Source: Fischerella sp. PCC 9605 (GTDB lineage: Bacteria > Cyanobacteriota > Cyanobacteriia > Cyanobacteriales > Nostocaceae). From it: a stretch of DNA of 64,000 nucleotides. Made by a program: the position numbers and the translations under genes. The stretch covers positions 1,327,946 through 1,391,945 of the forward strand of contig NZ_KI912149.1 of NCBI RefSeq assembly GCF_000517105.1, read 5' to 3'. The notes under the pieces are model-generated. The model saw only the letters and a program-made list of their open reading frames with translations, was not told where the DNA came from and did not search any database. Of the stretch, positions 9,945 to 18,873 are shown in pieces (positions within the stretch are counted from its first letter, which is position 1; every line of letters begins with the position of its first letter).

Positions 9945-10085
9945 AGGGAATGGGGAGTGGGGAGTGGGGGAGTGGGGAGTGGGGGAGTGGGGGATGGGGA
10001 GATGGGGTGATGGGGAGAATAACCACTAACCACTAACCACTAACCACTAACTAATGACTAATGACTATTGACTACTGACTTAATT
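9945..10085. repeat. Simple repeat block upstream of pepA
   Basis: GGGGAGTGG reiterations followed by ACTAACC and TGACTAA heptamers. They keep the pepA frame open upstream but are not likely to be part of the protein; the last part runs into the 3' end of the neighbouring minus-strand gene. Confidence 0.6.
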
Positions 10086-11269
10086 GAATTCAAGTCGATG
10101 TTAAATTTAGTGGCGATCGCATCAATCACTTTTTGTTCTGCTGGTTTAATCTCACCATCTACTTTGGCAATTCTGTAACACTGAACTAACAACGGTACAG
10201 CAAAATCACGGTTGAGTTGATTGAGAAGATTATCCAAAGGCTGGGGTGATTTGATATTTTGCTCGATCGCATCTAAAGATTGAGGACTGAGGTTCAAAGC
10301 TTCCAACTCGGGCAAAATTTCTTCTGAAGTCTTGTCTGGATGTCTGGCTAGGATCATGTGAACTAAAAGTTGATCCATCACAGTTTGTTGAGCGATCGCA
10401 GTTTCCAGATAATTTTCGCTTTGTTGCTTTAACTCTGCCAATGTCTCCTCAGAAGTCAGCGACTTAGATTCATCCAGCTTGGCTTCATAAAATCGACAAG
10501 CTGCATATCCCAATGAGTAAACCATCGTCGAATTTGAACTCGCGCCAATCACCGCACCGGCAAAAGGCACGTTTCGCAGCAGGCCTAAACCTGCCGTTCT
10601 TAAAAGGCGTCCACCACCCAAAGCTAAACCAAAAATTGCCAAAACCTCTCCTTTGCGGGCTGGATCTTTTAAATCTAGCCCATAGGCAGCTGCAATCTGA
10701 TAAATCATTTCTGACTGCAACTGGGTTGTGGCTGCCAAGTCAATTGCCAACAGCGCTGCTGCAAATCCTGGCAACATACTACTAGCAAAGCCTATTCCGC
10801 CTGCTTTAGCCGCTTTTTCTACCATGATGCGGTGGGCAATTTGGCTAGGCGATTCATTCGGATGCTCTTGTTGAAGCTTTTTCACCGCCGCTGCGGCTTT
10901 TTCTAAATCAACATTGTCACTAGCACCAACCAGCCAATTCAGATTTAATACGCCAGCTACCCTGCGGATCAACCAATTTTCGCCTAGACGTTCTGTGACT
11001 TGTCCTGCTGTATGAGTTGCTTGCTCAATTAGCTGGTGTGCTTGTTTTGCTGTTGCTTCTCCCACCCCAGCTGCTGTTTCGGCAGCTGCTTTGCCAGCTT
11101 CGATGGCTGCACTACCAGCTGCTGCTCCTACCCCTACAGCCGTCCCAGCCACACAGCCTAATGTTTCAGCAACGGATTCAAATAAAGATGGCTTATCTTC
11201 TTTTGTATCTGCACCGTGTGAATTTTCTAGTTTTTTATCTTTGATTTCTTTTTGGTTTTTTTCGGCCAT
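10058..11269 (-). CDS. EcsC-like / TerB-like domain protein
   Basis: 403 residues. A charged N-terminus (1-30) and an alanine/glycine-rich amphipathic stretch (31-100) precede a central region (about 150-260) with KAGGIGFASSMLPGFAAALL and GGGRLLRTAGLGLL, which resembles the EcsC/DUF697-like membrane-associated fold. The C-terminal 70 residues (LLVQCYRIAKVDGEIKPAEQ, then KVIDAIATKFNID) look like a TerB-type helical domain. Exact function is unknown; proteins of this type often act at membranes in stress responses. The gene is single, its stop lying in a heptamer-repeat tract. Confidence 0.55.
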   Translation of the reverse strand: MAEKNQKEIKDKKLENSHGADTKEDKPSLFESVAETLGCVAGTAVGVGAAAGSAAIEAGKAAAETAAGVGEATAKQAHQLIEQATHTAGQVTERLGENWLIRRVAGVLNLNWLVGASDNVDLEKAAAAVKKLQQEHPNESPSQIAHRIMVEKAAKAGGIGFASSMLPGFAAALLAIDLAATTQLQSEMIYQIAAAYGLDLKDPARKGEVLAIFGLALGGGRLLRTAGLGLLRNVPFAGAVIGASSNSTMVYSLGYAACRFYEAKLDESKSLTSEETLAELKQQSENYLETAIAQQTVMDQLLVHMILARHPDKTSEEILPELEALNLSPQSLDAIEQNIKSPQPLDNLLNQLNRDFAVPLLVQCYRIAKVDGEIKPAEQKVIDAIATKFNIDLNSIKSVVNSH

Positions 11270-11414
11270 TGCTTGGCACCTTCTTTCAAAATCTTTCTAT
11301 TTTGGTTGTAGCAAAGGTGCGATTTGCTTGACCTCTTTCTGTAAGGATAAGTCGTTAGTTAAAAATGAATTATTTTATCATCTGAACATGAGAACTTGAT
11401 ATTTAAAGTTCAAC

Positions 11415-11711
11415 CTAACCAGTTGTTGCAGCACGAATTTCTTGAATAATGTTTGAGATCTCTTCTTCTGACTGGATATGCCGTGCTAAAACTTCAGCAG
11501 TTGATTCCAGCACGCGCTCGGAAAATAATTTAGCTAAGTCTTGCCGCAAAGCCTGTCCAATATAAAATTTGAGCAATGCTTCAACAGACATATCTCGATT
11601 GGCCGCTACTTTTTTGAGTGAGTCTAATGTGTCGTTTGGTATTTGGATAGATAATGTTTCTACCGGTCGAGGTTTTAAGTGCAATTGGAGTTCTCCTTCA
11701 GGCTTGTTCAT
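11415..11711 (-). CDS. Ribbon-helix-helix type antitoxin partner of BrnT
   Basis: 98 residues from the ATG at 11711. The N-terminus ETLSIQIPNDTLDSLKKVAA followed by NRDMSVEALLKFYIGQAL looks like a ribbon-helix-helix DNA-binding domain, with a helical C-terminus (VLESTAEVLARHIQSEEEIS) likely to bind the toxin. It directly follows, and slightly overlaps, the BrnT-like gene, so the pair is a type II toxin-antitoxin operon with the toxin first, which is the usual BrnTA order. It probably represses its own promoter. Confidence 0.7.
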   Translation of the reverse strand: MNKPEGELQLHLKPRPVETLSIQIPNDTLDSLKKVAANRDMSVEALLKFYIGQALRQDLAKLFSERVLESTAEVLARHIQSEEEISNIIQEIRAATTG

Positions 11712-11991
11712 ATAATTTCCTTTCACTACGAGTAGTGGGACGGGCAGAGATTATGCGTGTACGCTTATCACGTTCTACATAAACAACCAATAAGAGGCGA
11801 CTAGAAAGGGAATAGCCAATGATAAAATCACGTTCTTCACCATTAGAAGTAGCGTTACCCATTTGATAAAACGGGTCAAAGAAAACTTCTGCGGCTTCTT
11901 CAAATGTAACTCCATGTTTTTCGAGGTTGCTTTCCGCTTTGTTTTTGTCCCATTCAAATTCAGTTCCTTGCAGCCGATAAACGATATGCAT
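11698..11991 (-). CDS. brnT: BrnT family toxin (RelE-fold ribonuclease)
   Basis: 97 residues from the ATG at 11991 (MHIVYRLQGTEFEWDKNKAE). The pattern FEWDKNKAESNLEKHGVTFE, then AAEVFFDP, RDFIIGYS, LLLVVYVERD and the terminal RIISARPTTRSERKLYE is the BrnT/DUF497 signature, including the R-S-E-R motif near the C-terminus. These toxins are mRNA-cleaving ribonucleases of the RelE superfamily. The frame is open 12 codons upstream without a better start. It is cotranscribed with the overlapping antitoxin gene. Confidence 0.85.
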   Translation of the reverse strand: MHIVYRLQGTEFEWDKNKAESNLEKHGVTFEEAAEVFFDPFYQMGNATSNGEERDFIIGYSLSSRLLLVVYVERDKRTRIISARPTTRSERKLYEQA

Positions 11992-12101
11992 GTGTTGTGT
12001 AATGTTACATGGGCTTACCAAGTACATTATTGATTATTTTGTAAAATATGTGACATTTTATCTGCTTAATACTTACATTTACTGGGAAATGCGATCGCCC
12101 T

Positions 12102-12938
12102 TCACCTTACTCTATCCCCAACCTCTATCGCCTTAACTGCTTCAGCACTAGTTTCCAGGAAATTGTTAGATTTCATGATTTCGTAGAGATTAACATCTGT
12201 TTCCAACAAGCAGGCGTGCCCACTTTCGGGTAATACCACCATTTTGGCGTTGGGCAAAATATTAGCTAATCGTTCTGCTTCACTAAGAGAAGGCAAAAGT
12301 CGGTCTAGGATGCTGGCAACTAGCAAAACTGGTTGAGTTAACTGACGCAACTGTTGTTCATCAATATGAAATTCTCTAATTAAAGACAATCGCCAAAGCA
12401 CTGTTTGTGCTGGTACAGAACGCATAGTTCGCAAAAGTTCTTGGCGATCGCTCCTAGAAATCCGAGATAGCGATGCTAAAAATGGCAACAATCCCAATGC
12501 ACCAATGTCAAAAAAGCATGATGGCACTAAGTAAGAAAATTGCGATGCCCATTCATACAAAGGACGAAGGTGAAAGCTAGAAGCAGGGTTGATGAGAATA
12601 ATTCGCTTAAATAAATGTGGTGCTCCTACTGCTACTTTTTGAGCTAAACAACCTCCAAAAGATTCACCACATAAGTAAACTGGTCGCTGGGAACTTTTTT
12701 CCAATTCGGTATGAATCAAGTCTAGTACATTATTAGTCAGCACTTCCCAACTAGTCAGATCCTCTCGTGGAATTGCCAGACATCGAACATCAAAACCAGC
12801 TTCTAATCCCACTGTTTGAGTTCGCAAAAGTTGACCAGTACCATCCATCCCGGGCAAGTATACAAACAAGGGATATTCTGGCTGGAGACGTCTGGGAGTG
12901 AGGAAACAAGGCTTTAGCTCTACTTTTGGGATGGTCAT
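12102..12938 (-). CDS. Alpha/beta hydrolase, phytyl ester synthase-like esterase part
   Basis: 278 residues with an alpha/beta hydrolase fold: oxyanion-region YLPGMDGTGQ, nucleophile elbow GESFGG, acid region VASILDRLLPS, and catalytic His in ESGHACLLE. The PGMDGTG opening is characteristic of the esterase half of plant PES/ESV proteins, which move fatty acids to phytol or diacylglycerol. The neighbouring gene upstream on the same strand is an acyltransferase of the type fused to this domain in plants. Likely role: lipid acyl hydrolysis or transfer at thylakoids. Assignment of substrate is inference. Confidence 0.65.
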   Translation of the reverse strand: MTIPKVELKPCFLTPRRLQPEYPLFVYLPGMDGTGQLLRTQTVGLEAGFDVRCLAIPREDLTSWEVLTNNVLDLIHTELEKSSQRPVYLCGESFGGCLAQKVAVGAPHLFKRIILINPASSFHLRPLYEWASQFSYLVPSCFFDIGALGLLPFLASLSRISRSDRQELLRTMRSVPAQTVLWRLSLIREFHIDEQQLRQLTQPVLLVASILDRLLPSLSEAERLANILPNAKMVVLPESGHACLLETDVNLYEIMKSNNFLETSAEAVKAIEVGDRVR

Positions 12939-13034
12939 TGGTCATTAGTCAGTAGTCATTGGTCAATAGTGATTTGTCATTTGTCAATTTTCGTTGTCTA
13001 CTAGGGACAAACCAAGGACAAACGACAAATGACT

Positions 13035-13757
13035 CTAATAACATCCTTCACGCAGCAAGTTGGCTATTTCATTGCGACAGTGTTCTGTTAGTTCAACCAC
13101 AACAGTTTTCGCATGTTTGCCCTGGTATTGTTGTTGGTGTTGGGGTGTAATCCAGTAAGGGCAACCAATTAGCACCGCAACACGATTGTATATGACCAAG
13201 GGATGGAAACCGGGTTGATTAAATAGAGGTTCTGAAGGGTCAAACAAGCTCAATAGTCTTAAGGGTACAGCAGATGTGTTAACTTCTTCTAGGGAGGCGA
13301 TCGCAACTGGCAAAATTGCTAAATCCTGCACCGCTGCTCGCAATGCCAAATGGGCAAATCCCCGTTGAAACTCACCCATTCTATTAGGCTGGGTAAATTT
13401 CACCATTGGTTCTGTTCCTTCCGGAAACACTCCTACTAATTGCTTTGATTGCAACAGTTGTTGTGCTCGCTGAAAAAAGCTTTGCTGGCGTTGTTGGTTT
13501 GCCTCTAGGGGAAAACATCCCAACCCTGTGACTATTTCTCGCATTACTGGTACTTGCCCCATGTAGTGATGACAAGCAAACCGAATTGGACTGGATAGCG
13601 CTGACATTAAAATGGGTGCATCCATGAAGCTGCGGTGATTGCTTACTACTAACACACTAGCGTCTTGGGGAATGCGATCCTCATAGTAACGAAACATTTG
13701 TGTCGAGAGTGCCGCCAACAAACAGCGAGAAAAATTCAGAGGGCTGTTTACACTCAT
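13035..13757 (-). CDS. LPLAT-type acyltransferase, phytyl ester synthase-like
   Basis: 240 residues with the acyltransferase motif NHRSFMDAP (HX4D), FPLEANQ, and the FPEGTEP phosphate/substrate motif. It belongs to the lysophospholipid acyltransferase superfamily; a second, clearly different PlsC homologue is at 34093. Lying about 100 bp upstream of the hydrolase gene and on the same strand, it matches the C-terminal half of plant phytyl ester synthases, so phytol, diacylglycerol or plastoquinol acylation is possible. The gap between the two genes carries heptamer repeats. Confidence 0.7.
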   Translation of the reverse strand: MSVNSPLNFSRCLLAALSTQMFRYYEDRIPQDASVLVVSNHRSFMDAPILMSALSSPIRFACHHYMGQVPVMREIVTGLGCFPLEANQQRQQSFFQRAQQLLQSKQLVGVFPEGTEPMVKFTQPNRMGEFQRGFAHLALRAAVQDLAILPVAIASLEEVNTSAVPLRLLSLFDPSEPLFNQPGFHPLVIYNRVAVLIGCPYWITPQHQQQYQGKHAKTVVVELTEHCRNEIANLLREGCY

Positions 13758-14498
13758 AACTCTTCAATATAAGTTTTCCATAGATTTAGGTGTTTTTCTA
13801 TACATGATTCTTACATTTCTTTACCAAAGTGGGGACTTCCTTAAGGTAGAAATATCTTTAATCTACAAGCTTAGTAAAATCGTTGCTCGGACAATAGCTC
13901 ATGTTATTTCATTACATCACAAGCTATGCCAATCCATCTTCCCGATAACCTCTCATCTTCACTCCTGCACGAAGTAGAGGTATAGAATGTGCCACACTCC
14001 ATTTTCAATATAGAAAATCCTACGATGAAAGTATGGAAATCTCTTAGGTTTTATCCTGCTGTATTATGCCGTCTTTGATTGAATCTATATTTTCATCACA
14101 GCTTGTCATCAACAAAATTCATTTACCGCTGGAAATAGATGAAATAAACATTATTAGCATTTTCTCTTTATGCTGTGTTTTGATAGAAAACCCATGAGCA
14201 ATTGCATACCATGTAGAAGTGAAATTCCTTTTCCCTTGCTCTCTCTAGCTATTAGGTATTTTTATTGTCACAATCAATTAAACAAAAAGGTTTTACAGAA
14301 GATTAATAGCTGCGAGTTTATACCTTTTTGGCAGAAATTAACTGAAATTGTACCTCTTCAAAACCAATACTGAACTGGATAAATTTGCTAATATTATAAT
14401 GTAACTTGAAAATATGATGGTTATATTATATAATTGCGTGGTTTTAGCCAAAAAAGTAAGATAGGAAAATTGTTTTAACAAGTTGTTTTTTATTGTGC
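13758..14498. other. AT-rich divergent promoter region before metG
   Basis: No ORF of note. A TATAAT at 14395-14400 lies about 100 nt upstream of the metG start and is a candidate -10 element; a TATAGAAT near 13980 is another. I see no riboswitch or T-box. Confidence 0.4.
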
Positions 14499-16094
14499 AT
14501 GAATCTAGTGGATAAAACAGAAAAAACATTTGCACTCACAACACCGCTATATTACGTAAACGATTTGCCCCACATCGGCAGTGCGTATACAACGATCGCA
14601 GCAGATGTGCTGGCACGCTTCCAGAGACTGTTGGGACGGCCGGTACTGCTGGTGACAGGTACGGATGAGCATGGACAAAAAATTCAGCGGACTGCTGAAA
14701 GCAAAGGCTTGCCACCAAAAACTTTTTGTGATGAAATGTCTGCTGGCTTTGTTTCTTTGTGGCAGTTGCTAAATATTAAGTACGATCGCTTTATCCGGAC
14801 TACCGATCCCCGCCACGAAGGAATTGTCAAAGAATTCTTCCAGCGACTTTGGGAAAAAGGTGATATCTACCAGGGACAACAAAAAGGTTGGTATTGCGTT
14901 TCTTGCGAAGAATTTAAAGAAGAACGAGAACTGCTAGAAGGACACCGCTGTCCACTTCACCCTAACAAAGAAGCAGAGTGGCGAGATGAGCAGAACTACT
15001 TTTTCCGCTTATCTAAATATCAAAGCCACATAGAAGCACTATATCAGTCTCGACCAGATTTTATCCAACCAGAAAGTCGTCGCAATGAAGTCTTAAGCTT
15101 TATTAAACAGGGATTACAAGACTTTTCAATTTCACGAGTGAATGTAGACTGGGGTTTTCCGGTGCCAACCGATCCCAATCATACCCTTTATGTCTGGTTT
15201 GATGCACTGCTGGGTTATGTGACAGCTTTGCTGGAAGAAGATGCGAAACCGACTTTAGAAAACGCCCTTGCAAAATGGTGGCCGATTAACTTGCATTTAA
15301 TTGGTAAGGATATCTTGCGCTTTCATGCAATTTCCTGGCCAGCATTCCTAATATCGGCTGGATTGCCTCTACCAGAAAGAGTATTTGTACATGGCTTTTT
15401 GACCAAGGATGGTCAAAAGATGGGTAAAAGCCTTGGTAATACTCTCGATCCCGTCGCACTAATTGCAAATTATGGTGCAGATGCCGTTCGTTATTACTTC
15501 CTTAAGGAAATCGAATTTGGCAAGGATGGCGACTTTAATGAAGTTAGATTCATTAATGTTCTAAATGCAGATTTGGCAAACGACCTAGGAAATTTGCTCA
15601 ATCGTACTTTGAACATGGTGAAAAAATACTGCGCTGGCAATGTGCCCTCAATTACAAATGAAGATATTCCGATCGACAGTCCTTTGAAATCAACTGGTTT
15701 ACGTCTAGGGGAACAAGTAAAAAATGCCTATGAAGCGCTAGCCTTCAATCAAGCCTGCGAGGCAATCCTTAATCTGGTGCGTGCCAGTAACAAGTTTATT
15801 GATGAACAAGCTCCTTGGTCTTTATATAAACAAGGGCAGCAACAGGCAACAGAACAAGTATTGTACACTGTCTTGGAATCAGTGAGGTTAGCAGCTTATC
15901 TCTTGTCTCCGGTGATTCCGAATATCAGTAGCGATATCTATCAGCAACTGGGCTTTGACATCGACTTTAATAATCAAGCACAAACTGCAATTGCTGCTCC
16001 CTTTGACATTCATGGTACATGGGGAGTACTAACTAATAAACAAAAATTGGGTGAACCCCGTCCGGTTTTTAAACGCATAGAACCATCTAAATAA
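14499..16094 (+). CDS. metG: Methionyl-tRNA synthetase
   Basis: Class I aminoacyl-tRNA synthetase charging tRNA-Met, 531 residues from the ATG at 14499. The HIGH-type motif appears as PHIGSAY near the N-terminus, the zinc-binding connective peptide as CVSCEEFKEERELLEGHRC, and the KMSKS loop as QKMGKSLGN. The anticodon-binding helical domain follows and there is no C-terminal tRNA-binding (Trbp111) extension, as is usual for the short cyanobacterial enzyme. A TTG two codons upstream is less likely as start. Confidence 0.97.
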   Translation: MNLVDKTEKTFALTTPLYYVNDLPHIGSAYTTIAADVLARFQRLLGRPVLLVTGTDEHGQKIQRTAESKGLPPKTFCDEMSAGFVSLWQLLNIKYDRFIRTTDPRHEGIVKEFFQRLWEKGDIYQGQQKGWYCVSCEEFKEERELLEGHRCPLHPNKEAEWRDEQNYFFRLSKYQSHIEALYQSRPDFIQPESRRNEVLSFIKQGLQDFSISRVNVDWGFPVPTDPNHTLYVWFDALLGYVTALLEEDAKPTLENALAKWWPINLHLIGKDILRFHAISWPAFLISAGLPLPERVFVHGFLTKDGQKMGKSLGNTLDPVALIANYGADAVRYYFLKEIEFGKDGDFNEVRFINVLNADLANDLGNLLNRTLNMVKKYCAGNVPSITNEDIPIDSPLKSTGLRLGEQVKNAYEALAFNQACEAILNLVRASNKFIDEQAPWSLYKQGQQQATEQVLYTVLESVRLAAYLLSPVIPNISSDIYQQLGFDIDFNNQAQTAIAAPFDIHGTWGVLTNKQKLGEPRPVFKRIEPSK

Positions 16095-16238
16095 CATTAG
16101 CTAGTTCTTTTCAATCTTTGATTTTGTCACTTGATCGGGGCTGATTTGATTAGCCCTGAAGATTATCATAAGTCCTTCTATCTTCTATGTAAATCTCAAA
16201 AATCAAGTATCAATTATTTCTTTGATAAAAAATGAGGC

Positions 16239-16877
16239 ATGACAACAATGTTAAATCATCTGGAAAACGACTCGATATTCACGCCAGAGCAAGTTTTAGA
16301 GAATCGAGGTCGTGTTGCCATATTTATTGATGGCTCAAATTTATTTTATGCAGCTTTACAATTAGGTATCGAAATAGATTACACCAAGTTACTGTGTAGA
16401 TTGACAGGCGGCTCCAGACTATTGCGTGCTTTCTTTTATACTGGTGTAGACCGGACAAATGAGAAGCAACAGGGTTTTTTACTTTGGATGCGCCGCAACG
16501 GTTATAGAGTTATAGCAAAAGATTTAGTACAACTGCCAGATGGCTCAAAAAAGGCTAACTTAGATGTAGAAATTGCCGTGGATATGATGGCTTTGGTGGA
16601 TTCCTATGATACAGCAGTGTTAGTCAGTGGCGATGGCGATCTAGCATATGCAGTGAATTCAGTTAGCTATCGTGGTGTGCGAGTAGAAGTAGTGAGTTTG
16701 CGTTCGATGACCAGTGACAGCTTAATCAATGTGAGCGATCGCTATATAGATTTAGAAGCCATCAAAGAAGATATCCAAAAAACTCCACGCCAAACCTATC
16801 CGTATCGACCCCTGGCCGGTATAGATTTTTTAGACCAACCCAGAGATACTGAGGGACATTTGGAAATTCCGGAATGA
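16239..16877 (+). CDS. LabA-like NYN domain protein
   Basis: 212 residues of the NYN/DUF88 family, a PIN-like nuclease fold. Conserved acidic positions are visible in VAIFIDGSNLFYA, KANLDVEIAVDMMALVDSYD and VLVSGDGDLAYAV. LabA in Synechococcus takes part in clock-dependent negative feedback on transcription; LabA-like proteins more generally are presumed RNases. The stop codon overlaps the start of lptC (ATGA), so the two are translationally coupled, though no functional link is known. Confidence 0.85.
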   Translation: MTTMLNHLENDSIFTPEQVLENRGRVAIFIDGSNLFYAALQLGIEIDYTKLLCRLTGGSRLLRAFFYTGVDRTNEKQQGFLLWMRRNGYRVIAKDLVQLPDGSKKANLDVEIAVDMMALVDSYDTAVLVSGDGDLAYAVNSVSYRGVRVEVVSLRSMTSDSLINVSDRYIDLEAIKEDIQKTPRQTYPYRPLAGIDFLDQPRDTEGHLEIPE

Positions 16878-18139
16878 AGCAGCAATCGAAGAAGATGGGG
16901 AGATGGGGAGATAGGGAGAGGGGGAGAAGTAGAAAAAAAGATTTCTCCCACTCCTCCACTTCCCCACTCCTTCACTCTCCCACTCCCCCACTTCCCCACT
17001 CCTTCCAGATTTTGCCTCTTACCTTCCTCCTGATAATTGGGCTAGCTGCCTGTGGGGGTACTCGCACATTGAATAAATCACCTGTTGAAACTCCCCAAGA
17101 CTCAGAGAGCAAATTAACTTTCTTTGATGTCACCCTGGAACAGGCAGATGAAGTCGGGCGACCAATTTGGAAAGTTAGGGGGAAACAGGCAAAATACACC
17201 CAAGAAAGACAAATTGGTCAGGTTGAAAATCCATATGGTGAATTGTACCAAGACGGCAAAATAGTCTACCAAGTACAGGCAGAACAGGCAGATATCGAAC
17301 AAGATGGTAAGCAATTATTTCTGAAGGGAAAAATAATTGCTACAGACCCTAAAAGTGGTACAGTGTTGCGCGGCAACGAATTGGAATGGCGTCCTCAAGA
17401 AGATTTATTGATAGTCCGCAACCAACTCAACGGTACTCACAAACAACTAAAAGCAGTGGCAAGAGAAGCACGAGTGAAAACCCGAACTCAACGCATAGAT
17501 TTTTCTGGGGGGGTAGTTGCAAACTCTGCCGATCCGCCATTGCAAGTACGAACAGAACACTTAGTTTGGCAGATTAAAGACGAGAAATTAATTGCCGATC
17601 GCCCGGTACAAATTGACCGTTATAAAAATAATCAAATTACTGACCGTGGTAAAGGAGAAGCTGCGGAAGTTAACTTGAAAACTAAAATTGCCACTATCAC
17701 CAAAAATGCCCAAATAGAATTGCTAGAACCACCTATGCAGATTGCTAGCAACTCCATGAGTTGGAACTTGAACACAGAAATTGTTACCACAAATGCTCCT
17801 GTGCGTGTGTTTCATAGTGCCGAGAATGTGATAGTGACTGCAAATAAAGGTGAATTGAAGATACCACAAAAAACTGTTTATTTAACAGGTAATGTCAACG
17901 GTGTTGGGCAAAAACGCCAGTCCCTCAAATCAAAAACATTAACTTGGTATCTTGACAAAAAGTTAATGGAAGCCCAAGGTGATGTGGTTTATAAACAAGC
18001 CGATCCGCCAATGACTTTTACTGGTGAAAAAGCTGTAGGTAATATTCAGGCGGAAAATATAGTTGTTAGTGGTGGTAATTCTCAAAATAGAGTGGTGACA
18101 GAGATTATTCCGCAGGAAAAAGTTATCAAAAGTCAATAG
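16874..18139 (+). CDS. lptC: LPS export periplasmic protein LptC
   Basis: 421 residues, a lipoprotein-like envelope protein. Residues 44-60 form a signal sequence ending in a lipobox (IIGLAAC, Cys at 60). The rest is the beta-jellyroll LptC/OstA-like fold, longer than the E. coli protein, with repeated strands (GKQAKYTQER, LKGKIIATDPKSGTVLRGNE, and ADPPLQVRTEHLVW). It would bridge LptB2FG and LptA in lipopolysaccharide transport. Residues 8-43, before the signal sequence, are translated from GGGGAGA/CCCACTCC repeats, so the true signal peptide start may be internal. The last 63 codons are duplicated at 20832. Confidence 0.85.
   Translation: MKQQSKKMGRWGDRERGRSRKKDFSHSSTSPLLHSPTPPLPHSFQILPLTFLLIIGLAACGGTRTLNKSPVETPQDSESKLTFFDVTLEQADEVGRPIWKVRGKQAKYTQERQIGQVENPYGELYQDGKIVYQVQAEQADIEQDGKQLFLKGKIIATDPKSGTVLRGNELEWRPQEDLLIVRNQLNGTHKQLKAVAREARVKTRTQRIDFSGGVVANSADPPLQVRTEHLVWQIKDEKLIADRPVQIDRYKNNQITDRGKGEAAEVNLKTKIATITKNAQIELLEPPMQIASNSMSWNLNTEIVTTNAPVRVFHSAENVIVTANKGELKIPQKTVYLTGNVNGVGQKRQSLKSKTLTWYLDKKLMEAQGDVVYKQADPPMTFTGEKAVGNIQAENIVVSGGNSQNRVVTEIIPQEKVIKSQ
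16893..17007. repeat. Simple repeat at the lptC 5' end
   Basis: GGGGAGATGG and CCCACTCC-type reiterations, identical in style to intergenic repeats elsewhere in the window, occupy codons 8-44 of lptC, between the overlapping start and the signal sequence. Confidence 0.65.
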
Positions 18140-18430
18140 TCAAGAGTCATGAATTAGAACGGGCGATCGCCACATTTTGATTGCCAACCCAAGAGAAAAT
18201 TTTTACTCTTGGGTTGTCGTATTGAGTATGGGATGTTATGTGAAAAAATTCGGCTTTTTATCCCGTTATGGGCAGATATATAGAAACTTTCGGCTTTTGC
18301 CCTCCTTATGGGGAGTTATGCAGAGAGTTTCGGCTTTTTATCCCGTCATAGGGAGATATACAGAAAAATTCCGTACAATCAGTTGTTAGACCGCTTGAAG
18401 TTATCTGTGAGATCGCAGTCGAGAAGTTGA
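17951..18430. repeat. Long direct repeat, copy A (lptC 3' end and downstream)
   Basis: Starting inside lptC, this segment is about 90 per cent identical to 20832-21311 (offset 2881 to about 18388, then small indels). It covers the last lptC codons, the stop and a 40-bp tandem repeat. The two copies flank the zinc-ribbon pseudogene, HicBA and the NmrA-like gene. Confidence 0.9.
18249..18374. repeat. 40-bp tandem repeat, copy A
   Basis: TTCGGCTTTT starts at 18249, 18289 and 18329 with exactly 40-bp spacing, each unit continuing with a TAT..GGGNAGNTAT..AGA segment, and a partial fourth (TTCCG) follows. As 40 is not a multiple of three it does not encode a repeated peptide. It lies about 110 bp after lptC. 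Confidence 0.85.
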
Positions 18431-18457
18431 CTGTGGCAAGTTTAGAGGATTGAAAAA

Positions 18458-18795
18458 ATGATTGGTTGGATCATTTGGGGATCTGGTGGCGACAGTGTAG
18501 ATTTGGGCGTTGTTGAACACAGACATTGCGAAGTTTGTGAGAGAGTCGCCCCTTCAAAATTCTGCTCCAGTATCGATATGCTCACCTCTATTGGGTCTTT
18601 TCATGGATTACGGTGAAACGTTACTTGCTGTTGTGTGACATCTGCCATCGAGGATGGAATCTCAATGCAACAGAAGTGGAAAAAACGCTCTCACAAAATC
18701 CTATTCCCTTTATGCGACGATGAGGGTGGGTTTTTCTTGCATCTCTAGTTCTCATTCCCTTACTAATTGGGGTTATTGGCTCAATTTTTCAATGA
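18458..18795 (+). pseudogene. Broken zinc-ribbon membrane protein gene
   Basis: The ATG at 18458 begins MIGWIIWGSGGDSVDLGVVE and CEVC, then the frame must shift near 18550 to continue as PFKILLQYRYAHLYWVFSW, then LLLCDICHRGWNLN. A TGA at 18721 then interrupts the frame before a hydrophobic segment (VFLASLVLIPLLIGVIGSIF) that ends at 18795. The two CxxC pairs and a C-terminal membrane helix point to a small zinc-ribbon membrane protein. One frameshift and one stop make it a pseudogene, unless the base calls are wrong. Confidence 0.75.
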
Positions 18796-18873
18796 TTCAT
18801 TACTGTTTAGCCTGAGGCAACACAAGCTGATCGTCCAAGGGTAAGATCAGAAATAACTATATGGTTTGCACCT

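Noticed and set aside
9874-10026. 51-codon N-terminal extension of PepA
   Set aside because: Encoded by GGGGAGTGG repeats giving [11 protein letters not shown]; the conserved PepA start is at 9873.
18249-18374. CRISPR array
   Set aside because: The 40-bp units are contiguous with no unique spacers, and no cas gene is present.
18177-18389. 70-codon ORF with repeated FLSRYGQIYRNFRLL-like peptide
   Set aside because: It is a product of the 40-bp tandem repeat, whose period is not a multiple of three, so frames shift between units. No ribosome binding site.
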